64,000 nt of DNA, from positions 3,162,001 through 3,226,000 of the forward strand of contig OZ220491.1 of NCBI GenBank assembly GCA_965116195.1, in the 5' to 3' direction. Position 1 is the first letter of the stretch. Every line of letters starts with the position of its first letter. Position numbers and translations under genes: made by a program. A model generated the notes under the pieces. The model saw nothing but the letters and a program-made list of their open reading frames with translations, had not been told where the DNA came from and searched no databases. This stretch comes from Aldehydirespirator sp965116195. GTDB taxonomy: Bacteria; Actinomycetota; Acidimicrobiia; Acidimicrobiales; Aldehydirespiratoraceae. Positions 8,976-18,163 of the stretch are shown here, piece by piece.

Positions 8976-9402
8976 CTTGACGGACCCAGGTTTCCAACTG
9001 CTCCTCGTCGAGAGCGCCCTCGTAGATGTCCACCCAGCGTGAGTCCGGGTCCTTGCCGGAACCAGGTGGTACAGGCTGTAGCGACACACCGTTGAAGAAG
9101 GTCACCTTCACGTAGCGCGTGAACACATGGAAACTGGCGAACCACCCCTGGCCCTCAACGCCATAGAAAGGTGAGTTCCACCGCACGGCCTTGCGCACCT
9201 CCGGCACCGTTCGCACGATGAGGGAGTCAAGGCGATGTCCGGTCTCGCTCTTCCAACCGGGCATGGCTGCGATGTAGGCCTGTACTGGAGCGTCGCCGTC
9301 GGCTTTGGCAATCTGGGGGTTGCCGCCCGAAAGCAGCACAGGCTTACTGTCGGCCTGTTCGGCTCGGGCCTCGTCTGGATCCGTTGATGATTGCTTGGAC
9401 AT
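8932..9402 (-). CDS. DUF1801 domain protein (YdhG/YjhX-like)
   Basis: A 156-residue product with the features of DUF1801: VQAYIAAMPGWKSETGHRLDSLI, VRKAVRWNSPFYGVEGQGWFASFHVF, YVKVTFFNGVSLQPVPPG and SRWVDIYEGALDEEQLETWV. The family is small, soluble and iron-chaperone-like, with no established function. I chose ATG 9402; the frame continues upstream across the tRNA gene, which cannot be coding. The 3' end seeds the repeat array at 8744-8975. Confidence 0.8.
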   Translation of the reverse strand: MSKQSSTDPDEARAEQADSKPVLLSGGNPQIAKADGDAPVQAYIAAMPGWKSETGHRLDSLIVRTVPEVRKAVRWNSPFYGVEGQGWFASFHVFTRYVKVTFFNGVSLQPVPPGSGKDPDSRWVDIYEGALDEEQLETWVRQAAALPGWHGFQVVA

Positions 9403-9529
9403 CTTGTTTGTGATGGTGCCTTGACTCTGACCTTTACATCGGTTGCTGCTTTGGCCCTGCATCTTGCCGCAGCTGTGACCGTGATGCCGACGATCAGTTG
9501 ACCGGAGGCGGCGACCCAAGCCCCGAGGG

Positions 9530-9606
9530 TGGTGGAGCTGATCGGATTCGAACCGACGACCCCCTGCTTGCAAAGCAGGTGCTCTAGCCAGCTGAGCTAC
9601 AGCCCC
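9530..9606 (-). tRNA. tRNA-Ala (anticodon TGC)
   Basis: The minus strand reads GGGGCTGTAGCTCAG, an anticodon loop with TGC in a 5-bp stem, the T-arm GGTTCGAATCC, and acceptor CAGCTCC followed by discriminator A and an encoded CCA (9532-9530). The cloverleaf pairs with a single G-U in the acceptor. Confidence 0.97.
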
Positions 9607-10159
9607 AACGCAGTTCGTATTATGGCGCGACTTGAGCGCGATCAGACATGACGCCATCAGCGTGGAAATCCTGCGGGCCGACATGGTTCGTATTGTTGCG
9701 TGACTTGACCGTTACGGGTGCCTACTGCAGGCTGGGCTACCTCGGTGGTCAGGTTACGCAACCTTGTTGAGGTTGACCGGGCCTCTGGAGGTCGGGTCAG
9801 GTTACGCAACCTCGTTGGTTCGGTTCAGGCAGTCTGGAGGCCAGGTCAGGTGGTCGGGTCAGTCAACCTCAACGGTCGGGCCGTGCAGTCCTTGATGGTC
9901 GTTTCAAGGTCACTGCGCCAGTCGCGCAGTGCCAGGTCGAGTCGTGCAGTGCCAGGTGGTCGGGTCGTGCAGTCCCCGATGGCGGGCCGTGCAGTCCTCA
10001 GCGTCGGATCAGGCAGTTTCTCGCAATCGGAACTCGCAGGCCGATGCCCTTTGTGCCGAGCAACTGCCTTTGCGCTGTCGTAATTGTATGTAATTTGGCA
10101 TCGTAATTGTATGAAAACAAGTGTCGAAACTGTAGCGTTCATGGCGTCGAAATTGTAGT
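9607..10159. repeat. Gene-free region of degenerate direct repeats
   Basis: No gene is convincing. GTTCGTATT followed by a CGACTTGA-like stretch occurs twice (about 9609 and 9687). Then come two copies of GTCAGGTTACGCAACCT (about 9749 and 9796), several GTGCAGTC/GTGCCAGGTCG units (about 9882-10000), and three TCGTAATTGTATG/TCGAAATTGTAG units (about 10078-10158) that run up to the next gene. The tRNA-Ala promoter should lie in the first 100 bases. Confidence 0.6.
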
Positions 10160-10168
10160 GTGCAGCTC

Positions 10169-11428
10169 ATGGAGTACTACGCTCGTGTGGTTGACAAGGA
10201 GCTTGACGCGCTTGCTGAAGCCCCGGCAATCTCAATAGAGGGAGCCCGCGGCGTGGGCAAGACCGCCACAGCACAGCGACGCGCACGAACAATACGCCGC
10301 CTTGACGATCCAGGTCAACTGGAAGTACTCAGCGCTGAGCCGCGCCGTGTGATTGAGGGAGAACCTCCGGTGCTTATTGACGAATGGCAACTGTTGCCGA
10401 CCTCGTGGGCTCTGGTGCGCCGTGCAGTGGATGCCGACCCCCGACCGGGGCGTTTCCTGCTAACCGGGTCAGCGGCACCAGCCGCAGCACCCACCCACCC
10501 CGGAGCCGGGCGCATCATCACCACGAAAATGCGGCCACTGTCACTCAGCGAACGCCAACTTTGCACCCCCATTGTCAGTCTCTCTGACTTGCTCGCCGGT
10601 AGCCGCCCACGACTTGAAGGCACCACAGAGGTCGGCGTTGAACAATACGCCCAGGAAATCGTCAGATCGGGGTTTCCGGGGATCAGGCTGCTCTCTGACC
10701 GGGTGCGTCGCGAGCTTCTTGACAGCTACATCTCCCAGGTGCTCAACCACGACATTCATTGGTTCGGACACTCGTTTCGTGATGTCGCCTTGCTGCGTAG
10801 ATGGGTGACCGCCTATGCGGCTGCGGTCTCGACTGTGACTGCGTTCGAGAAGATTCGAGACGCTGCGTCAGCAGGTGAATCCGACAAGCCGGCACGTACT
10901 ACCACCGTTCCATATCGTGCCGCTCTTGAAGGTCTGCACTTGATGGAAGAGGTTCCGGCGTGGCTGCCGACCCGCAACAGGCTGCGTCGCCTGGGGTCTG
11001 CTCCAGTTCATCAACTGGTGGATCCAGCGTTGGCGGCCCGCCTGCTGGGCGTCACATCAGACCGGTTGCTTGCCGGGGCCGATGGCTGGGATGGCAATGC
11101 AACCCTGTTCGGTGCGTTGTTCGAGTCGCTGATGACACTGTCGGTGCGGGTGTACGCACAGGCGTGCGAAGCACGGGTACACCATCTGCGCACGCAGGGC
11201 GGCGAGCACGAGATTGACCTGATCGTTGAGCGTGCCGATGGTGCGGTAGTGGCACTTGAGGTGAAGCTCGGGGCTGTCATCAACGAAAGGGATGTGAGGC
11301 ATCTGAGATGGCTTGCCGATCAGATCGGGCCGAGGCTGATCGACGCTGCGGTGGTGTCCACAGGCAGAGAGGCATTTCGACGCTCTGACGGGGTTGGAGT
11401 AATCCCCGCTGCGCTGCTCGGACCCTGA
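10169..11428 (+). CDS. AAA_14/DUF4143 family ATP-binding protein
   Basis: An ATPase of the AAA_14 plus DUF4143 family. The N-terminus has Walker A IEGARGVGKTATAQRRA and Walker B PPVLIDEWQLLPTSW, then FLLTGSAAP (sensor 1) and a MRPLSLSER loop. The C-terminal DUF4143 part ends in a restriction-endonuclease-like motif: GGEHEIDLIVERADGAVVALEVKLG. The function of the family is not established; many members are scattered accessory genes. I use ATG 10169; a GTG at 10160 is also possible. No ribosome-binding site is obvious. A second, diverged member is at 30271-31803. Confidence 0.85.
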   Translation: MEYYARVVDKELDALAEAPAISIEGARGVGKTATAQRRARTIRRLDDPGQLEVLSAEPRRVIEGEPPVLIDEWQLLPTSWALVRRAVDADPRPGRFLLTGSAAPAAAPTHPGAGRIITTKMRPLSLSERQLCTPIVSLSDLLAGSRPRLEGTTEVGVEQYAQEIVRSGFPGIRLLSDRVRRELLDSYISQVLNHDIHWFGHSFRDVALLRRWVTAYAAAVSTVTAFEKIRDAASAGESDKPARTTTVPYRAALEGLHLMEEVPAWLPTRNRLRRLGSAPVHQLVDPALAARLLGVTSDRLLAGADGWDGNATLFGALFESLMTLSVRVYAQACEARVHHLRTQGGEHEIDLIVERADGAVVALEVKLGAVINERDVRHLRWLADQIGPRLIDAAVVSTGREAFRRSDGVGVIPAALLGP

Positions 11429-11469
11429 CGAATCGCACGCCGGGTAGCCATGCAGCGCATTCCGGGTAG

Positions 11470-12570
11470 CTAGGGGGCGGCGGCTATGACGGTCCAGTCG
11501 AGGATCTTGTCGGGCTGGGGCTGGGGCGATCTGTGAGCGAAGCCCTCCACCTGCACGGCGAACACCTGCCCGTTGCCCGCTGATTTACCCTCCAGTGGTC
11601 TGCGCTCCAGCAGCGTGTGTTGGAACGACACCTGGTCACCTTCAAAGGCGGGGCCGAGATGGTTGCAGGTGTGCCAGCCGACCACCGTTGCCATGCCGGG
11701 AAGCAGTCGCGACAGCGATGCCTGCGCCAGTCCCACCACATGGCCGCCGTACACGAGGCGCTGTGGGTAAGGGGATTCATCTGCGTCCCGATGCACCATC
11801 GCCAGGTTGTTGGTGAGGCGTACCAGGCCCAGAGCGTTGTCGATCACGTCACGAGCGGGATCAACCAGCGTGACACCGGGTTCCCAGTCAGTTCCGGCCC
11901 CCAGCGTTGTGAAGTCCTGGCTGGTTGCGGCTGCCGGCGTTGTGAAGTCTTGGTCAGTTGCGGCTGTGGCTGCCGGCGTTGTGAAGTCCTGGTTGGTTGT
12001 GGCCCCCAGCGTTGCGAAGTTCCAGTCAGGTGGCACGAGCTTTGCGTAGGTACCCAGATCCAGCGGAGAGTCACGGCCCAGGTCATCAGCGTGACCAGGT
12101 TGCTCGTCGCCGCGCTGGGGCAGCAGAGGTGCCCGCTGGTAGCTGACAGCCGGCTCGCCATCGGCTGTGGTCACGATTTCTGCCAGAACCTTGCCCCGAT
12201 GCGGACGGCCGGGACGCGCACGGCTGTCAGCCAGTGCGACAACGGTGACGGTGGTGGCGATGGACTGCCCGACGAACACGGGCCTCAGCAACCGCACATC
12301 CCGAAAGAAGAGGTTGGCGATGACGCGCCTCGTCAGCGTGGTGCTGTGCCCGAGTGACAGGTGCATCACCAGTGCGGGGCTGGCCAAGCGTCCGGGCTCA
12401 CCGGTAACGGCAGCACAGACCCCGGGGTCCAGGGTCATCGCCAGCCGCTCACCCACCATTGACTGGTACAGCGCCACCATGCCCTCATCAATCACCACCG
12501 AGGGCTGACGTGGCATCACCTGTCCTACATGCAACTCCTCGTAGTAAGGACCGTCAAGAGGCATCATCAT
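11470..12570 (-). CDS. MaoC-like double hot-dog acyl-CoA dehydratase/hydratase
   Basis: A 366-residue protein with two hot-dog halves. The N-terminal half contains LHVGQVMPRQPSVVIDEG and ASPALVMHLSLGHST. The C-terminal half contains QRLVYGGHVVGLAQASLSRL and HTCNHLGPAFEGDQVSFQHTL, which are typical of MaoC hydratases acting on enoyl-CoA or related thioesters. Between the halves there is an insert built from a DQDFTTPAA-type repeat (about 11890-12030). The start is one of three ATG codons at 12570-12562. Upstream lies a 39-bp tandem array. The substrate is unknown. Confidence 0.75.
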   Translation of the reverse strand: MMMPLDGPYYEELHVGQVMPRQPSVVIDEGMVALYQSMVGERLAMTLDPGVCAAVTGEPGRLASPALVMHLSLGHSTTLTRRVIANLFFRDVRLLRPVFVGQSIATTVTVVALADSRARPGRPHRGKVLAEIVTTADGEPAVSYQRAPLLPQRGDEQPGHADDLGRDSPLDLGTYAKLVPPDWNFATLGATTNQDFTTPAATAATDQDFTTPAAATSQDFTTLGAGTDWEPGVTLVDPARDVIDNALGLVRLTNNLAMVHRDADESPYPQRLVYGGHVVGLAQASLSRLLPGMATVVGWHTCNHLGPAFEGDQVSFQHTLLERRPLEGKSAGNGQVFAVQVEGFAHRSPQPQPDKILDWTVIAAAP

Positions 12571-12577
12571 CGTCAAA

Positions 12578-12694
12578 GGCTACGCCTGCCCAATAGCCGC
12601 GATCTGCCCGACTCAAGGCTACGCCTGCCCAATAGCCGCGATCTGCCCGACTCAAGGCTACGCCTGCCCAATAGCCGCGATTTGCCCGACAGAT
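12578..12694. repeat. 39-bp tandem array (three units)
   Basis: Units starting GGCTACGCCTGCCCAATAGC begin at 12578, 12617 and 12656. The array borders the start of the MaoC gene. The rest of the gap to 12906 has two GTGGGTGCCTGTGCGTGGG repeats (about 12723 and 12785) and no gene. Confidence 0.85.
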
Positions 12695-12906
12695 TTACAA
12701 GTCTGCTGGAGCAGCAGTGGTGTGGGTGCCTGTGCGTGGGCAGGCGGCCCTCCGGATCTTGACCTGGCTGCTGCTGAGTACCTGGTGGGTGCCTGTGCGT
12801 GGGTATGCGACTCGCTCAGTGGCAGGCCGGGTGGTTGTAGCTGGGAGGCATCAGTACCGGCGGTGTGGGTGTCCGATCGGCACCAAGAGTGACGTAGCCT
12901 GAGGGC

Positions 12907-13770
12907 TTGCCTGTCTTTCTGGCCAGCCTCGCGTCCGCTTTGTTGGGTGTGGGCGACTTCGTTGGTGGTATGGGAGGCCGCAGGGTCGCTCGTTTGGGCG
13001 GGGTCGTGTCCATTGCCTGGGTGGCCTCCTGTACAGGTGCCGTGACCTCCGGGCTTTACGTGGTCGTGGTTCGTCCTGCGGCCATCGGTACCCACGACCT
13101 GATGTGGATGCTCTTGGCGGTCCCCGTCGTGGCGCTGGTACGGCCACTGCTGTATCTGGGGATAGAACGCGGGCCGATGGCCGTCTTCTCGGCGGTTTTC
13201 GGGGTCGTCTCACTGGCGTTGCCGGCAGTGGTCGGGCCGCTGACCGGTGACAATTTGAGCAGCACGGAACTCTTGGGCATCTTGATCGCTGTTCCCGCCG
13301 TGACGCTGGTTGTGAGTGAGGGACGCTTGCCGTCAATAGCAACGATCGGGGCGAGTTCTGCGCTCGTATTGGGTGTCGTCGTCGGCCTCCTCCTCGGATG
13401 CACGAGCGTGATCTTCGGGCAGATCTCCCCTGATGCCGGGGCCATGCCAGCATTTTTGACCCAACTCGGCGCGGTCACCTTTATCCCGCTGTTGTCACGT
13501 TTCAGGGGGATGCATCCCATGTCAACCATCACATCGGAGGTGACCCGCTTTGGCGTGCTGGTCGGCCTGATCGACATCATCGCGATCATCTCAAGTGTCA
13601 TCGCCTTCCAGCGTGGCGACGTGGCCGTGGTTGCGGCGATCATGGGTTTCGCTCCAGCGGTCACGATCATGTTGGCTTGGCGGGTCTACAACGAGACCGT
13701 GCGTCGCTGGCAGTGGGCCGGAGCGGGCCTGGCCACCATTTCGATTGTATTGTTCACCACCGCGGCCTGA
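12907..13770 (+). CDS. EamA/DMT-family transporter
   Basis: A 287-residue integral membrane protein with about ten hydrophobic segments in two related halves, the EamA (drug/metabolite transporter) pattern. Typical stretches are GLYVVVVRPAAIG, FSAVFGVVSLALPAVVGPL, LLGILIAVPAVTLVVSEG and QRGDVAVVAAIMGFAPAVTIMLAW near the end of the second half. The frame begins at TTG 12907. The substrate is unknown. The gene stands alone between two repeat arrays. Confidence 0.8.
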   Translation: MPVFLASLASALLGVGDFVGGMGGRRVARLGGVVSIAWVASCTGAVTSGLYVVVVRPAAIGTHDLMWMLLAVPVVALVRPLLYLGIERGPMAVFSAVFGVVSLALPAVVGPLTGDNLSSTELLGILIAVPAVTLVVSEGRLPSIATIGASSALVLGVVVGLLLGCTSVIFGQISPDAGAMPAFLTQLGAVTFIPLLSRFRGMHPMSTITSEVTRFGVLVGLIDIIAIISSVIAFQRGDVAVVAAIMGFAPAVTIMLAWRVYNETVRRWQWAGAGLATISIVLFTTAA

Positions 13771-13795
13771 AGTAGCAAAGCAACAAGTGGTGACT

Positions 13796-14092
13796 TGAAG
13801 TGGCAAGTGGCAATGTGACCGGGGTTAGTGATATGAAGTGGCAAGTGGCAATGTGACCGGGGTTAGTGATATGAAGTGGCAAGTGGCAATGTGACCGGGG
13901 TTAGTGATATGAAGTGGCAAGTGGCAATGTGACCGGGGTTAGTGATATGAAGTGGCAATGTGACTGGGAGCAGTGACTTGAAGTGGCAATGTGACTGGGA
14001 GCAGTGACTTGAAGTGGCAATATGACCGGGAGCAGTGACTTGAAGTGGCAATATGACCGGGAGCAGTGACTGAAGCAGTGATGTGAAGTGAC
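13796..14092. repeat. Composite 38-bp/31-bp tandem array before the sulP gene
   Basis: Units beginning TGAAGTGGCAAGTGGCAATG start at 13796, 13834, 13872 and 13910 (exact 38-bp period). At 13948 the array switches to a 31-bp unit starting TGAAGTGGCAATGTGACTGG (13948, 13979, 14010, 14041, then 14071), which lacks one AGTGGCA block. It runs into the sulP ATG at 14093 and fills the whole gap. Confidence 0.95.
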
Positions 14093-16045
14093 ATGATCCG
14101 TCTCAAAGCCCCTCAACTGAACTACAACCTTGCGAAACTGCGGGGTGATGTCTTCGGGGGCCTCACAGCCGCCGTGGTTGCCCTGCCCCTGTCCCTTGCG
14201 TTCGGGGTGGCGTCAGGTCTGGGAGCAATCGCAGGCCTCTACGGGGCCATCGCCGTTGGTTTCATTGCCGCAGTCCTCGGTGGCACCAACACCCAGATCT
14301 CAGGCCCGACAGCCCCGCTGTCGGTGGCGATGTCCGTTGTCGTTGCCAGCTATGCCGACACCCTCGCCGAGGCTTTCACAATCGCCATGCTGGCCGGTGT
14401 GATCCAGATTCTGATGGGGTCGTTGCGGCTCGGCAGCTACGTCGCCTACACGCCGTACTCGGTGATATCGGGGTTCATGTCCGGGGTGGGTGCGGTCATC
14501 ATCCTGGTGCAGACACTGCCGTTTTTGGGCACGGAAGTCGCTCTGGGAGGCCCGCTCGAATCGGTACGTTCCTGGCCTGACGCGCTGGCAGATACCAACT
14601 TCAGTGCATTGACCCTGGGGGTTCTCACCCTGTTGGTGTGTGTGGCCTGGCCGACTCGTCTCAAGAAGTTCCTGCCTCCCACCGTGGCAGCGTTGATCAT
14701 CGGCACTCTGACAGGAGCGCTGTGGCTGACGGGTGCGCCGGTGATCGGTGAGGTGCCCGGTGGTCTGCCCGAGGTGGAGTTGCCCGAACTCTCGGCCAGC
14801 GCTCTGGCTGGTGCCCTGCAGCCTGCGGTGACCATCGCACTGATCGCTTCGATCAACAGCCTGCTCACGGCAATGGCCGCAGACTCCATCACCCGTGACC
14901 GTCACAACCCTGACCGTGAACTCGTCGGGGTGGGCATCGGCAATGTGGTTGCGGGTCTTATCGGAGCCGTTCCAGGGGCTGGGGCCACCTCGGGAACCGT
15001 GGCCAATGTCCGTGCCGGCGGGCGGACTCGCCTGTCGCCGGTGCTGTGCGCCACCGTCTTGTTGGCACTTGTGTTGGGCCTCGGGAGCTATGTTGACTCG
15101 GTACCCCACGCTGTGCTGGCCGGCATCCTCATAAAGGTCGGTGTTGACATCATTGACTGGCGTTTCATCAGGCGGGTGCATCGGGTGCAGCGCGAGCACC
15201 TTGTTGTGATGGTCGTCACTCTGGGACTCTCGATTGTCTCGGACCTGGTTGTTGCTGTGGCTGTGGGGCTGATCATTGCGGCACTGGCCAGTTCTCGACA
15301 ATTTGAACGTATGCAACTGGACAACGTGGTCTCGGTTCCTCTGCTGGATCACCACTTCCTGCACGGTGGAACCAGCTCCGACGACAACGTTGACTCTGGC
15401 CGTGACATCGGCTTGGCGAGTTCTGACATTGACTCTGTCTCTGACATCGGCTTGGCGAGTTCTGACATTGACTCTGTCTCTGACATCGGCTTGGCGAGTT
15501 CTGGCATTGACCCTGGCCCTGATCTCAACCTGGCGAGTTCTGGCATTGACCCTGGCCCTGATCTCAACCTAGCGAACTCGGACATCAACGAAGGCGGCTT
15601 GGACAGCCTGGATGCCCTGGATGCTCTGGGTGATCTGGACAGTTTCGGCGGCTTGGACAGTCTGGACAGCTTGGATGATCTGGATGGCCTGGACATCTTT
15701 TCGGCTCGTGTCGGCATGGTGGCACTGAAGGGGAGCTTCACTGTCGCATCGTCCAGAAAGCTGATCCACACCGTCAGCATGGACATCCGCGACCACGAAC
15801 TGGTGATCCTTGACTTCACCGAAACGATCTATGTTGACGACAGCGCAGCCTTGGTGGTGGAGCAGATGATTGACACAGCCATCGCCGATGGCATCGGCTG
15901 CATCGTGATGGGACTTTCGGAGGGCTCAGCCAACAGCCTTGAGGCATTGGATGTATTGCGGCGCGTTCCTGATGATCAGATCGTGGTGACCTTGGACGAG
16001 GCCAGAGCCGTGGCCGTGAGACTGCTGGGGATCACCCGGCCCTGA
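14093..16045 (+). CDS. SulP/SLC26-family anion transporter with STAS domain
   Basis: A 650-residue inner-membrane anion permease of the SulP family (sulfate, bicarbonate or dicarboxylate). The first 400 residues hold the transport domain: GDVFGGLTAAVVALPLSLAF, the FGGTNTQISGPTAPLSV-like motif (here LGGTNTQISGPTAPLSV), and GNVVAGLIGAVPGAGATSGT. The C-terminal STAS domain starts at about residue 535 (ARVGMVALKGSFTVASS) and has LVILDFTETIYVDDSAALVVEQ. Between them is an insert of a 13-residue repeat (DIGLASSDIDSVS, 39-bp units at about 15410-15590), then a Leu-Asp repeat. The last 30 bases of the gene begin the array at 16016-16415. Confidence 0.92.
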   Translation: MIRLKAPQLNYNLAKLRGDVFGGLTAAVVALPLSLAFGVASGLGAIAGLYGAIAVGFIAAVLGGTNTQISGPTAPLSVAMSVVVASYADTLAEAFTIAMLAGVIQILMGSLRLGSYVAYTPYSVISGFMSGVGAVIILVQTLPFLGTEVALGGPLESVRSWPDALADTNFSALTLGVLTLLVCVAWPTRLKKFLPPTVAALIIGTLTGALWLTGAPVIGEVPGGLPEVELPELSASALAGALQPAVTIALIASINSLLTAMAADSITRDRHNPDRELVGVGIGNVVAGLIGAVPGAGATSGTVANVRAGGRTRLSPVLCATVLLALVLGLGSYVDSVPHAVLAGILIKVGVDIIDWRFIRRVHRVQREHLVVMVVTLGLSIVSDLVVAVAVGLIIAALASSRQFERMQLDNVVSVPLLDHHFLHGGTSSDDNVDSGRDIGLASSDIDSVSDIGLASSDIDSVSDIGLASSGIDPGPDLNLASSGIDPGPDLNLANSDINEGGLDSLDALDALGDLDSFGGLDSLDSLDDLDGLDIFSARVGMVALKGSFTVASSRKLIHTVSMDIRDHELVILDFTETIYVDDSAALVVEQMIDTAIADGIGCIVMGLSEGSANSLEALDVLRRVPDDQIVVTLDEARAVAVRLLGITRP

Positions 16046-16415
16046 GACTGCTCGGGACTACCTGGCCCGCAGCCTGCCACTTCAGTCATGCCAGCGATCG
16101 GCACGATATACAGGGGTGAGACTGCTGGGGGTTACCTGGCCAGCAGCCGTGTCACCACAGTCATGCCAGCGATCGGCACGATATACAGGGGTGAGACTGC
16201 TGGGGATACCTGGCCCGCAGCCGTGTCACCACAGTCATGCCAGCGATCGGCACGACATACACGTGCGAGACTGCTCGGGACTACCTGGCCAGCAGCCTGC
16301 CACTTCAGTCATGCCAGCGATCGGCACGATATACACGGGTGAGACTGCTGGGGATACCTGGCCAGCAGCCGTGTCACCACAGTCATGCCAGCGAATCGGC
16401 ACGACTCGCATGGTT
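16016..16415. repeat. 74/75-bp tandem array anchored on the sulP stop codon
   Basis: The unit start TGAGACTGCT occurs in the gene at 16017, at the stop codon itself (16043), and then at 16117, 16192, 16266 and 16340, with a degenerate copy at 16415. Each unit contains ATGCCAGCGATCGGCACGA. The array occupies the whole gap to the LLM gene. Confidence 0.93.
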
Positions 16416-16446
16416 GAGACCAAACAGGATTATCTAGCCTGCGACT

Positions 16447-17595
16447 ATGCGTATCGGCGTGTTCTTGTTCGGCGGAGTGGAGATGAGCGACGCAGGTGCT
16501 GGTCCTCCGAACCCAACTGACCGTCGCTACAGCCACATTGAGGCGTGGCGTGCCACCGAGCAGATTATTGACATGGGCGTGGTGTGTGACCGGCTGGGGT
16601 TCGACTCGTTCTGGTTGACCGAGCATCATTTTCAACACGAGGGCTACGAGGTGGTTCCCAACGGGATACTCGTGGGGACGATCTTGGCGGAGCGCACCCA
16701 GCGGTTGCGTATCGGCATGGCTTTCAACGTCGTACCGCAGTGGCATCCCCTCCGACTGGCGGAGGACTTCGCCACGTTGCACAACATTTCCGGTGGCAGA
16801 GCTGTCTTGGGCGTGGGACGAGGGACGGTACCCCGTGAGGCCGAGACGTTGGGTACCCGTATCGGTAGTTTCGACAACCCCGACAAGGACATCGCCGACG
16901 AGTTGAACCGCAAGCAGTTCGACGAGGCCATGCAGGTGATCCGCCTGGCATTGGACAACGAGTCGTTCAGCTTTCATGGCGAGGTGTACGACTTCCCGCC
17001 GCCGGGCATCGCCGACAGGGGTGGTTTCGTTACTGAACTCTGCCTGCTGCCCCGGCCTTTGTATCCCTACGAGATCTGGCAGGCCATCACCTCGCCGCCC
17101 AGCTTGGAGCAGGTGCCTCGGGCCGGTTGGGGTGGCGTGTTCTGGAACAACCACCACTGTTTTGTGAAGATGCGCTGGGAGCGTTTCGCAGAGTTGTACG
17201 CGCAGTCGCACGGGCGCGAGCTCGAACGTGGCGAGAAGCGCATGCTGGTGCTGTCAGTGCGGGTTGAGGACAGCTACGAGAAAGCCGTGGACTCGGCGCT
17301 GGACGGCCACGACGAGTTCTGGAAGTTCCTGGGCCCGTACGGATGGAGCAAGGGCTACATGGGTGATGACGGCAAGCCGGTCAAGGCCGGGTTGATACCG
17401 ACCTTTGAGCAATCGCTCGCTCAAAGAACCTGGGCGATAGGCAGCCCGGAGCAGGTGGCTGAGACGATCACCTGGTATGACCATCAGATCGGCTTGGAGA
17501 ACCTGCTGCTGTTCCCAGCCATGCCCGGCGACAGCTACAAACAGGTCGAGGAGCAGCTTCACCGCATCTCAGAAGAAGTCTTGCCCCTGCTGTAG
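16447..17595 (+). CDS. LLM-class flavin-dependent oxidoreductase (luciferase-like)
   Basis: A 382-residue bacterial-luciferase-like monooxygenase. Family features are FDSFWLTEHHFQHEGYEV, the TERTQRLRIGMAF-type loop (here AERTQRLRIGMAFNVVP), HPLRLAEDFATLHNISGGRAVLGVGRG and a C-terminal IGSPEQVAETITWY. These enzymes use FMN or F420 to oxygenate or oxidise small molecules; the substrate is not predictable. It is one of the few genes in this region without an internal minisatellite. Confidence 0.88.
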   Translation: MRIGVFLFGGVEMSDAGAGPPNPTDRRYSHIEAWRATEQIIDMGVVCDRLGFDSFWLTEHHFQHEGYEVVPNGILVGTILAERTQRLRIGMAFNVVPQWHPLRLAEDFATLHNISGGRAVLGVGRGTVPREAETLGTRIGSFDNPDKDIADELNRKQFDEAMQVIRLALDNESFSFHGEVYDFPPPGIADRGGFVTELCLLPRPLYPYEIWQAITSPPSLEQVPRAGWGGVFWNNHHCFVKMRWERFAELYAQSHGRELERGEKRMLVLSVRVEDSYEKAVDSALDGHDEFWKFLGPYGWSKGYMGDDGKPVKAGLIPTFEQSLAQRTWAIGSPEQVAETITWYDHQIGLENLLLFPAMPGDSYKQVEEQLHRISEEVLPLL

Positions 17596-18058
17596 AGCCT
17601 TTGACCAGTATGGCATTCCGTTGGATGTTCGACTGTTGAGGGTTTCGTGCGGTGGCTGACCGGCGTGTCGATTGCGGGGTCGGGATCCCGGCCAGCGATC
17701 GGCTGAGGATGTCATGAAGTTCCGTGCGGTGGCTGACCGGCGTGTCGATTGCGGGTGGGAGGAGGCGCGTCGCCAGATAGATGATTTGGAGTTCCGTGCG
17801 GCGGCTGACGGGTGTGTTGATTGCGGGTGCGTGGTCTCGTCTGTGGGCGCGGTGCCGCCAGAGGGTTCCGGGCGGGGGTTGACGGGTGTGTCGATTGCGG
17901 GAGGAGGGCTTGGTGTATGGTGTGGAGGTGGCTGTTCCGGCGGGTCCAGCGTTGTGCGGTGTGTGGCCGTGTGGTGTTGTGTCTGCTAGGGTGCGGTTCG
18001 TCGTTCGGTGGTGCCTGTGGTGGGTGCTGCCGGTGTCTAGTTAGTGAGGAGAGGCTGT
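17596..18058. repeat. Gene-free region with four degenerate repeat copies
   Basis: Copies of CGTGCGGTGGCTGACCGGCG followed by TGTCGATTGCGGG lie near 17646, 17723 and 17795, with a diverged fourth near 17868 (spacing 77, 72 and about 72). Open frames across it are only translations of the repeat. A strong ribosome site (GAGGAGAGG) ends the region just before ATG 18059. Confidence 0.6.
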
Positions 18059-18163
18059 ATGTCTCAGTTGTTTGGTAGTGCCCGCGGCGGAGAGGGCCGA
18101 CTGTGGTGTTTTGGTCGTCAAGCCCGAAATGGCAGTGCTCACGCCCGCGGGGGGGGGGGTTGA
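18059..18163 (+). CDS. Leader frame, out of frame with the SLH protein at the G11 tract
   Basis: An ATG at 18059 sits 6 bases after GAGGAGAGG, the best ribosome site near this gene. It opens a 34-codon frame (starting MSQLFGSARGG) that runs into the 11-G tract and stops at TGA 18161-18163. That stop overlaps the ATG 18163 of the long frame (TGATG). Adding one G, or deleting two, would fuse this leader to the surface protein. I read it as the switched-off N-terminus of the surface protein, or a coupled leader peptide. A sequencing error in the homopolymer is the alternative. Confidence 0.6.
   Translation: MSQLFGSARGGEGRLWCFGRQARNGSAHARGGGG
18149..18159. repeat. Homopolymeric G11 tract
   Basis: Eleven consecutive G residues immediately before the TTGATG at 18160-18165. 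The length decides whether ATG 18059 is in frame with the downstream 3.1-kb gene. Confidence 0.95.

Noticed and set aside
8932..9684. Longer 250-residue form of the DUF1801 protein
   Set aside because: The extension is the antisense translation of tRNA-Ala (AQLARAPALQAGGRRFES), a common false extension.
13796..14092. Possible CRISPR array
   Set aside because: Units are directly tandem with no unique spacers, and no cas genes are near. The same holds for the other arrays (16016, 29823, 38333).
15276..15572. Overlapping frame through the SulP repeat
   Set aside because: It only reads the repeat in a second frame; the SulP frame carries the conserved STAS domain.
17672..17989. 105-codon frame with FRAVADRRVDCGW repeats
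   Set aside because: It translates degenerate intergenic repeats whose spacings (77, 72) are not all multiples of three, and it has no ribosome site or family features.
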